Below the pieces are notes generated by a model. That model did not search any database. It saw only the letters and a list, made by a program, of their open reading frames with translations, and was not told the origin of the DNA. Source: Patella vulgata (Eukaryota > Mollusca > Gastropoda > Patellidae). Taken from it: a stretch of DNA of 64,000 nt. Position numbers and translations under genes: made by a program. Every line of letters starts with the position of its first letter. Positions within the stretch are counted from its first letter, which is position 1. Below, in pieces: positions 15,265-26,545 of the stretch. The stretch is from positions 73,243,839 through 73,307,838 of the forward strand of contig NC_065883.2 of assembly GCF_932274485.2 (NCBI RefSeq). The letters are read 5' to 3'.

Positions 15265-18200
15265 GGTTTTAATTTTTATTTCATTTTCTTTTCAAGGTTT
15301 GACTCCAATAGAACGATTAGAATCTGAAGCTCAAGCAGGAGATAAGCTTTCTATCAAACATAAAGCTCCTCCCACCTGGATAACTGACAGTATGTGGCGT
15401 CTATGTCAGTATATAGAAGCTTCTGTACCAGGGTTTGAGATGCTTTGTCGTAGTATACGAACATGTCATGAACAATGGATGTCTTTTAGGAAGTCAGAAG
15501 ATCCTTATAGCATGATGACATCTTGTTTTATACTTAATGGTAACTATCTATTTCTTCAAGTCGTTTATCCCGAGAGGACATATTTGTCACGATACCTTAT
15601 CTTTCATGGCTGAATCCAGGCCAAAATATATTCTGTACTCATTTAAACCTTTATTATCAATGTGATACAAAATTAAAAATGGTAGGAGTGCCCAAGTTTA
15701 GATTTGTCGTTGATTCCATGAAATGGTTAGGTTTTAGAACGTTAAATACTGTGTGATTCAACATGGTGCCCGAGGGGTTTAATATGAAATAGGTACGAAA
15801 TAGTACCAAATGGTTTATTGGTATAAGAGTCAAGGTTTAGACTGTAATGCCTTGGAAATCGGAAGTTGGAGGCGACTAATATGTGTCTCTCTTATGTGGA
15901 CCGATGTGAGATTGTCCGTTGTGTTAACTGGATGAGTAGGCCTATTCACCTACGACACGATCGGCTCTGGACCGGTTTGATTCTATGTATATCTCGTAGC
16001 TGAGAGAAAAAGAAGATTTTTTAGCCGAGAGATTATCTTCCGTAAAAATGATGGTGGATTCCGAGGCAAGAGAAGGAATCACGACCGACCGATTTGGTCA
16101 ACAAAATTTGCCATTACGAGATCGTAAGCAGAAAGTCAGATAATATAAGAGATAAGGTGGCTATGAATGTCAGTGACTAGTTTCATTCGTATTGAACTCT
16201 TCAGACTGATTGGACTCACGTGTTGGGCGTTTTTATTATCAATGGTTTTGTGTTACAAATGTATGCATATTGTCTTTCACACCTTCTCCTTATTAGGACA
16301 CTAAAATAGAATCCTTGCATTTTGACCAATCAAGTGATTAATGTCTCTGATATATTCATGTTTGGTGTTTTAAAAGAGCAGAGTGGGCATGGTTTTGTCA
16401 GACATCATTCCGACACAATAAATTTTAAAGTTGATTCAAATATTCAGCCGACTCAGGCAAATGGGTGGAGTGACATCATTTCAAGTTATTAGGGACTAAA
16501 GCTGTACTTTGTATTACTGCTATATATAAATACACATTTAGAATGACATGGGTTTTCTGAGTTTTAGTATTAAAAGAACACAACGTGAAGTCCAACGTGC
16601 CGTCTAAGACTTTTAAGAGCTGTAACACAGGATAGATAGTGTTACAAGTTCTTTTTGGTTCCACGTTGCAGGATAGTTCAGCACATGCTGATTTCCTGCC
16701 GTAACAAAGAAAATAGCTATAGTAATAAGGGGATCACGGTGGCTAAGTGGGTAAGGCGCTGGCTCGCTAGCCTGGAGGTGGGGTGTTCGATCCCTGCATT
16801 GGCTGAGAAAGTTCACCCAGATTTTCCAGCGTGTTGTTCCCACTTGTCAGTGATAGGACGGAGAGCCTGACAAGGACAGCTGTCTAGTCATTCGAATGAG
16901 ACCAAAAACCAAGGTCCTGTGTACACATTGGCGTGCATGTAAAAGATCCCTTGACAGTTGGAATTCGATATAAGAGTAGGCTGTAGTGCCGCTGTCCGGG
17001 CAAAATTTCCCTCATAGCACACTGTATGGTATATGCCCGTCTTCATTAGCCAAGTAGGAGCAAAACAATAGGATGTTTAACCCCATTTCATTACATTTCT
17101 CTAGTAATAATTGATCTTTTGGCTGTCCAATTTTCCAAGCTTATTTCTTTATGAATAATGTAAATTGTAAGATCTTCCTTCAGTTTTCTCCATTCATTCT
17201 AACCCCATCATTCAGTTTAATTCCATTTCATCCTGGATTTTTTCTTAAAACAATTTTCAGGAGAGAAAGACGAATCCAATGTTATATTTGAGTGGGAAAA
17301 ACTTAGTAAATTTCAGCGCTTGATCATCATCCGAGCGTTAAGTTTCGAGACTTTACCAGCTTCTATCACCCAGTTTATTAAAAGTCAGTTGGGACCAGCA
17401 TATCTCTCGACAGGAACTTTTGATTTGAAGGAAATATTTGAAGAATCCTCGGCAAAAACTCCTCTTATATTTATTTTATCACCGGGTAAGATTTAATATT
17501 TTAATCATTTTAATTAATTTAACTTGTGAAAAATAATCTGCAGTCTTTGGTTCTACAGTGGCTCAAAGAGTAATACTGGCCCGTTGACCCAATCTGATTA
17601 AAATACAGATCTATATTTTGTTTTGTTTTTTTATACTCTCGGCAGCCTACACTACATGAAGATCTGACCGGTTGTTACGATAGGTCGCGTCAGAGGTCAT
17701 ATAAGTGGCTTTTGACCCTATGATGTCAGACATTTGATTAACCAATCAGCATTGATGTTACTAGTGGATTACCCACAGTTCAGTGCAAAACACGCCTAAA
17801 GCTCACCGTAACAGACAGTTTCATTGGCTAATCATTCACATCATTCAGAACACCTGAATGATAACAACTCTTCCATATTCTAGTGTAGTAAAGACAATTA
17901 AAACGAAATTTGGAACTATAAAAACGAAATGAAATAGGATCTGTGTTTTAATCAGATTGCTCGTTGACCATGATGTCCCGGATTTACCCCCAGTGTTGGC
18001 TGAGAATGTTAATCTGGCTATTACAGCCTGGTTTTTCCGGACGATCAAAATGGCAAGGAAAAGTGTCTAGTTGTTTAAATAAGACAAACAAAATTAGATC
18101 CCTTGTATACAACTAGCAGCACATTAAAGATCCCCCGACACTTGCAAATCAGATAAGTGAAGGCATTACCTCTACTGTCTGTGCCAAATGTTCTTCAAAG

Positions 18201-21200
18201 CACACTGCATGGCTTACGCTAATCCTCATTAACTCTGGTGGGTGCAGAACGTTAAACCCCATTTCATTGCATTTTAATCTCCACATTATTACTTACAGGA
18301 TGTGATCCAGCAGCTCAGATGCTTCGGTTTGCTAAAGAACTACGTGGTAGTACAGTCCATTTAGACATGATATCGCTGGGACGTGGTCAGGGACCGAAAG
18401 CTGAGGAACTCATCTCAAAGGCACAGATATTAAAGGGAAGATGGGTCTTCTTACAAAACTGTCATTTAGCAGCTTCATGGATGCCCAAGCTACAGTCAAT
18501 AGTTGAAAGGTAAAAAATGATTCTTTTTCCCCCACTTTGAACACATTAAGGAAAGGATATTGGAAATTCCATGTAATCATTTATATGTACTCCTATATTC
18601 TTTGTGTAATTATGTACATATATCTCTTAGGTCTTTGCATAATCGTGTCGGCCTACATGTATCTCTAAGGCCTTTGTGTAATCATACACATGTATCTCTA
18701 AGGCCTTGTGTAATCATACACATGTATCTCTAAGGCCTTTGTGTAATCATGTACAAGTATCACTAAGGTCTTAGTGTTATGTACATGTATGCCTTTGGTC
18801 TTTGTATAATCATGTGCATGTATCTCTAAGGTCTTTGTTTAAACATGCATATGTCTCTCTACGGTCTTTGTGTTATCATGTACATTTATCAATAAGGTCT
18901 TTGTGTCATCATGTACATGTATCTCTAAGGCTTTGTGTAATCATGTACATGTATCTCTAAGGCCTTTGTGTAATCATGTACATGTATCTCTATGGTTTTT
19001 GTGTATATTTAATTATTTTTGTATTACAGTTTTAATCGACCAAGTGATGAAATGGATCCACAGTTTCGTCTGTGGTTAAGTTCAAAACCTGATCCATGTT
19101 TTCCTGTTTCTATTTTACAAACTGGTATTAAGGTAAATTATTTTGAATTTAGTACATTGTTCTTTAGTTTCCCGCAGATTATTTTTTAAAATTTTAATAA
19201 TAATAATTAATTTTTCATACAGCGATTTACATCAGAAAATCTCAAACCGCTGTACATACCGTATATAAACATGTAAAAACATTAATTGTTCACTATACAT
19301 AAGCACATTATGTTAAATAACATTTTCGAAAAAGGTATGTTTTTAAAGAGCATTTAAAAGATATCAAATTCGTAATAGACTTCAAGTGACCAGGCAAGGA
19401 ATTCCATAGGGTTGGTGCAAAGACACCATAAGCTCTTGATGGTTTTCGAAGTGGTAAAACTAAACTCAAGACTTTTTTTTTATAAAACAAACTCTATTTT
19501 ATGCACCAACATTTCATGTAATACAATGTATTGTTGTCACCCTGTCTGTCTATTAACAATTCTTGTAAACTTGGTGGACTTGTTAGATCAGTCTTAAATG
19601 AGAGCCCTATCAAAATTCTTGGCTGTGTTTTGAACTTTCACAGATTTACTGCCCCTGTATCGAAACCTTGTAAACACTTAACAGGTCAGAGATTTTGAGA
19701 GATTTGAATCAAACTTGCTGGTATTGTTCAGCTTTTCATTGGTCACTGAAACATTGTCAACTCTCTGGGTGAGAGTTCTTGATATTCTTTTGAACTTACT
19801 TGGATAAGAAACGTTATCAATATCCAAAGTCACGAAACATATTTTCACAGAATTACTGGCCCCTGTCTGAAAACATTAAAGACATCCATTACAATACTGC
19901 TATTGGGTGTATGTGTCTGAAATCTATCTTTAATTAAATAAATATTATTTTGTAGATGACAGTGGAACCACCTAGAGGTTTAAAAGCTAACATGCTACGT
20001 ACATTTGGTAGTGGTGGTGCTGGAGTGGTAACAGATAAACTCTATGATGAAGGAGTGGATAGTCCAGCTTGGCGGAAACTCTTGTTTGGTTTATGTATAT
20101 TTAACAGTATTATACAAGAACGGAAGAAATATGGTACACTGGGATGGAATATTCCGTATGAGTTTAATGACTCAGATCTCGAGGTAAATATTCTCGTTAT
20201 AAAAGAAATGAAACGGGGTTTAATGTTCCACTGTTCTGCTACGATTGGGCTAATAAAGATGGACATACGCCATCCGCTCCTTTGCCGCTATCTGTAAACC
20301 TGAAATTTTGGGGGGCATTTCGGGTTCTGCCCCCCTTACTATCATCCAGCCCACGTCAAACGAAGTTAAGAGAGTGATATTGAAATGTGATGTTCGGGCA
20401 AAATTTCCCTCATAGCACACTGTATTCCGTATGCCCTGCATTCATTAGCCCAGTAGGAGCAGATGAATAGGATGTTAAGCCCCATTTTATTTCATTTCAT
20501 TTTGATGATTTTGCTAATCAGAAATTTCTCTGTTGACAATTTTTGTGTTTCCATGGAAACAAATTTGACTTTGGTATACAAGATGTTGATGATTGACTCT
20601 TTGGGTGGTTTTGTTTCAGGTATCAGTTTTAAAGTTACAAATGTTATTAGAAGAACAGTCCGATATACCGTGGGCGGCCATGATGTATTCAACAGGGGAG
20701 GTAACTTATGGTGGTCGTGTAACAGATGATTGGGATAGACGATGTTTGTGGAGTTTATTGAGCAAGTTTTATTGTCCAGACGTTCTCAAACCTGATCATT
20801 ATTACTCAACAGATAAAGTAAGAATATATATAATATTTTATATGTGAGAGACAGACGGGGGGTTGGATGGCCGAATGGTTAGCGTGCGCGCTGTATCATA
20901 AAGTCTGTCATTGAGTCAACTGGCGTGGTTTCGAATCCCCGGTTGTACGTGACAAGGAGTAGGGTCGCCTGTCCAACCTCGTGGGTTTTCTCCAGGTCCT
21001 CCGGTTTCCTCCCATTGCTAAAGACCCCTATGCGCAAGCGAATTATTGAAATAAAATTAAAACCATATGTTAGTCCCGAAATGACCTAGTTTGTGTCGAG
21101 TGGACATTAAACCCCATTTCTCTCTCTCTCTCTGTGAGAGACAGAGAGAGAGAGGATAATGTCGAATCGACACAAACAAGGTCATTTTGGGGCTAACTTA

Positions 21201-24200
21201 TGGTTTAAATTTATTTCAATAATTCGCCTGCGTAGAGGAGGAAACCGGAGGACACAGAGAAAACCTGCAAGCTTGGACAAGCGACCCTACACCTTATCAA
21301 TTACATCCGGGGAATTAAAACCACGCCTGTTGACTCACTGACAGATCTTATACAACGCGCACGTACTACCCAATTTATTTAAAAAGGACCTACAGTGGCT
21401 CAGTGAATTACGGTGCTAGCTTCCATCACGGTGGTTCCCCTTTTTCCAGTGATATAATATTTTTTATGTGCTGCTCTGTTTATAAAGGAAGGGTTGGGTT
21501 GGCTAGTGGTCTAACACATGTCCTTTAGAGTAAGTGGCAGTTTCGATCCCATGTTAAAAATAGAGACAGTGAAATGGGGTTTAACGTCCACTGTGCTGTA
21601 CAGTCCTGAGCCTGTAGTGATACAGACTTTACTCAAAATGTCTTGTGTCATATTTCGACACTGAGAATTATTTTGTTAATTTCAGCTCTATAAACCGATA
21701 TCAGCAGACCTGACGTTTAATCAAGTAGTAGATTATATAGAAGAATTACCGAATGCTGATTCATCAGAAATATTTGGCATGACAGAAAACGCTGATAAAG
21801 CATGTAGAGAATACCAGGCACATGACATCATGGAGACTATAATTAGTCTTCAGCCTCGAGTTAGCGTTGGTCTTAGTGGGTAAGTTTGATGCTGCATTTT
21901 AAGATTATTTAGGAAAATATCAATTAACACCTTCTATATATGAAATTGAATGAAACGTCCTGATCATATTATGACCCACAGATGGTCAACATTGGAACTG
22001 GCTAGACATGACTAACAGCCACGTGGAAATGCTTGCTAGAGTTATGTAATGTCTTTTGTCTTGTAGGGGGGTTGGATGGCCGAATGGTTAGCACACGCGC
22101 ACTGTATCATAAGGCCTGTCATTGAGTCAACTGCCGTTGTTAATCCTCGGTTGTACATGGAAAGGAGTAGGGTCGCCTGTCCAGCCTCGTGGGTTTTCTC
22201 CTGGTCCTCCGGTTTCCTCCCACTACTAAAGACCCCTACACGCAAGCAAATTATTGAAATAAAATAAAAAACATATGTTAGTCCTGAAATGACCTAGTTA
22301 GAGTTGAGTGGACATTAAACCACAATTCTCTCTCTTTCCCTTTGTCTTGTAAGCAGTCTGTACTGAACGCTTAATCTGGTATGATGCAATATAGCCAGCT
22401 GCATAATCTCTTCGATCATCCTTTGTCTAGAAAGGGATTATTAGCAGGTATCTGAAGTGATAAATAACCAATACTAGGGCCTTTAATAACTCCTAAATCA
22501 TACATTAAGCATATTAATAAATTATTAAAAATTATTATTTTTATGAAGCCCAAGGCAAACAGGCATTTTCTTTATTAAAATTTAAAACCAATATGACCAG
22601 AAAGATGTTCTTTAGCTAGTTTTATTTAGACACTTAAAGCAAAACATCAAGTTTAAATTTCAACATGACGTTTTAATACAAAATGAAATAAAATGAAATG
22701 GGGTTTAACGTCCTACCGTTCTGCTCCAACTGCTCTAATGAAGACAGACATGCGCCATACACTATGCTGTGAGGTGAATTTTGCCTGAACAGCAGCGCTA
22801 AAACCTACTTTCATATCGAATTACAACTGCCAATGTGTACACAGGACCTCGGTTTTTTTTCGTTCCATCCAAACGACTAGACAGCTGTCCTTGTCAGGCC
22901 CTCCATCCTGCACCACTGACAAGTGGAAACCACACTGGAAAACCCCAATGAAATTTCTCAGCCACCACCGTGGCTCCGTGGAATTTTTAATTGGTCATAT
23001 CTTTGTAAATACTGAATGCATTTGAACTATTTTTGGGGTGATGTTGTAGTTTACGAGGGTTTCCATAGCAATAAAATCTCACTCGGAGTCTTTGATATAC
23101 TTTTGAATATTTTACATTTAAATCTTTTGTACATAAATTTTCTTATACTTTTAAAATTCGATATATTGTGACAGATCTAAACATAGTAATGATGTAATAG
23201 TGTTAGACATAGCGGCAGATATTATTGATAAATTACCAAAAATAGTTGAAGATACGGAGCCTACCCCATCTACATCGGGAGCACCCTTACTCCCTAAATA
23301 TACACTTAAAGGTCTGTTATTGAAAGATACACAGGACAGCAAAAGTAAAACTAAACCTAAAGTAACTGGTGAGTATATCTACTTGTATAAATTGTAAGTA
23401 AGTTACGTGGCTTTAACGCAAGTACATTAGCTCATAAAGTCTGTCATTGAGTCAAATGGAGGGGTTTCGCTTGTGCGTGACAAGGGGGGTTGGATGGCCG
23501 GATGGTTAGCGTGTGGACGCTGTATTATAAGGTCTGTCATTGAGTCAACTGCCTGTCCAACCCTGTGGGTTTTCTCTGGGTCCTGCAGTTTCCTCCCACT
23601 ACTAAAGACCCCTCCGTGCAAGCAAATTATTGAAATAAAATTAAACCATATGTTAGTCCCAAAATGACCTAGTTTGTGTCGAGTGGATGTTAAACCCTGT
23701 ACAAATCAACCCTCCGATTCAATCAGAATAGAAAGAGGTTAATCAAAATGTTCATCATATATTTGTAAATACTGAACGAAATCCATTCTTTTTGGCCTGT
23801 TATTTAGGGCAGGTTTTTGGTACATTTGACCAATTTGCCCAAATTCGGCCTCACACTAGAAAGGGGACCCACAGCTCACCAACTTAAAAATGTTCCAGGC
23901 AGCAGTAAAATGTCCATTTATACTTAAACTGTATACATGTATTAAATCAATTATTAATTATGAAGTAAAGCATAATTGGTCTTAAACATGAATGAATATA
24001 GGCCTTGTTAAAGTTATTCATTTGGCCTCCCAAATTGGGGCCCGCATTTTCTACAAATGGCCCTGCCGTTATTCTTTTTAGAAATAAAATGAAATGGGGT
24101 TTAACGTCCTACTGTATTCTTTTTAGAGATCGAATTTCCAAAATATTGTAGTTTGCAAGAGATTCAAAATGATATTATTTTTATTTATAGCATTAGAAGA

Positions 24201-26502
24201 AGCCACACAGAATGTTATTGGTAATTCAGCATTGATAACGGTATTACGACAAGAAATAGACCGATTTAACATCTTATTACAAGTTATTCATGAGTCGTTG
24301 TCGTCACTGATACTAGCTATTAAAGGTGAAATCGTCATGTCCGAATCATTAGAAGATGCCTCTACGGCTTTACTCACTCAAAATGTTCCTGCTCAATGGA
24401 AGGTTAGTTCTTATTCTTTTCTTGTTTGGGTTTGATGATCTCCTCCACTCCAGATCACAAACATAAGAAGACATAACAATCAACTATTACAGCTGAATTA
24501 TGTTGGTTGTGTTTAATTAGGTCAGTGAGAGAGAGAGAGAGAGAGAGAATCAGGAATAACATATGGTTCAATTTTAATTAAATAATTCACTTGCCCGTAT
24601 GGGTCTTTAGCAGTGGGAGGAATCCAGAGGACCCAGAGAAAAACCACAAGGTTGGATGGGCGACCCTACTCCTTGTCACGTACAACTGGGGAATCGAATC
24701 CCCCCCCCCCCCAAGACCCCCAGTTGGAGGGACTAATAGAACTGAGACAGTGTCACTTGGTTGCAATCCTGTAAATTCGGAACTGGTCAGCTGCTGCTGC
24801 TTAGTATCGCTTCATATACCTTCTCCTCGTGAATATAAATGACCATATTAGGTTGTCAAAAAATAACCTGGTTATTATTACAATGATATTCATTCATTTT
24901 CTTCTATCCTGGCAAGGGGGGTTGGATGGCTTAATGGTTAGCGTGCGCGCACTGTATCATACAGGCTGTCATTGAGTCGACTGGTGTGGTTTCGAATCCC
25001 CAGTTGTACGTGACAAGGAGTAGGGTCGCCTGTCCAACCTCGTGGGTTTTCTCCGGGTCCTCCGGTTTCCTCTCACTGCTAAAGACCCCTGCGTGCAAGC
25101 AAATTTTTGAAATAAATTTAAACCATATGTTAGTCCCGAAATGACCTAGTTTGTGTCGAGTGGACGTCAAACCCCATTTCTCTCTCTCTCTCTCTGCTCA
25201 CACCACCTCATAGAACTGTGACAGAGAAAGAAATGGAGCTTAACGTCCACTCAACACAAACTAGGTCATTTAGGGACTAATGTATGGTTCAATTTTATTT
25301 CAATTATTCGCTTGCACGTAGGTGTCTTTAGCAGTGTGAGGAAACCACAGTGACAGTGTCACTTGGTTGCAATTCTGTCAATTCTGAACTGGTCAGCTGC
25401 TGCTGCTTAGTATCGCTTCATATATACCTTCTCACCATGAATATAAATGACCATATTAGTTAGTTCCTAAATAACCTGATTATTATTACAATGATATTCA
25501 TTCATTTTCTACTAGCCTGGTAAGGAACAGTGTCTAGTTGTTTGAATGGGACAAAAACAATGTCATCTGTAAGCACGGACATTACATCAAAAAAGATTAA
25601 GTTGAAATGCCACTGTCCCGGCAAAATTTCCCTCACAGCATATTGCCCATCTCCAGTAGCTCGGTTGGTACCCGGACCTTAGACCCCATTTGATTTTATT
25701 TCCACCACTTCTGATGTAAAATTAAAATTAAATGTTAATTACGATAAAATAATTTTTAGTTCACGAAAAAGTTAAAGGTTAAGCCTCGCTACATTTTATT
25801 TCATTTCCATTTTCTACTAGTTTGTATGTTTTATATTTCAGACAGCAGCTTATGAATCACGGAAACCTCTCGCATCCTGGATCAATGATTTAATACAGAG
25901 AGTGGATTTTTTCTGTAATTGGTCGGATCTGATCACGTCTGCTGTGGAGAAACAATACAAACAGATGATGAAACCATCCAAAACAGACGGCGAACCCGAA
26001 GAACCTGACGTCATACAACCCAGATGTTTCTGGCTTTCCGGATTCTTTTTTCCACAAGGTAATTCAGATGTTCTGTCGTAAATGTTCTGTTTTTTTGCGA
26101 TGTCTTGAATCGAAACCCGCAAATCTGTGCACTGGAGATAACTCCAGTATCAGGTGTGAATTTCATAACATCGAAACTGGGGAGCTGCAGTGGCCTAATG
26201 AGTATTGCACTGGCTCGCTATCTGGAAAGCCCAAATTCAACCATGGTGTTGGTAGAAACAGTTCCTCCAGATTTTCTAGCCTGGTTTCTCGTGTCAGTGA
26301 GGAGGGTGGATGGCCGATTGGTTAGCAGGTGCTCACTGTATCATAAGGTCTGTCATTAAGTCAAGTGACGTGGTATCGATTCCCGACTTGAACGTTGACA
26401 ACCTCTTGGGTTTTCTCGGGGTCCTCCGGTTTCCTCCCATTGATAGATAAAATTGAACGATATATTAGTCCTGAAATGACCTAATTTGTGTCAAGTGGAC
26501 AA

Positions 26503-26545
<43 letters not shown>

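Noticed and set aside
15182-15613. Open frame of 143 codons starting in the CT run
   Set aside because: The start lies in the SINE tail; only 15297-15539 is real, as dynein exon 16.
20857-20960. True tRNA gene at SINE heads
   Set aside because: A- and B-box sequences are present, but no cloverleaf with paired acceptor stem follows; these are SINE heads.
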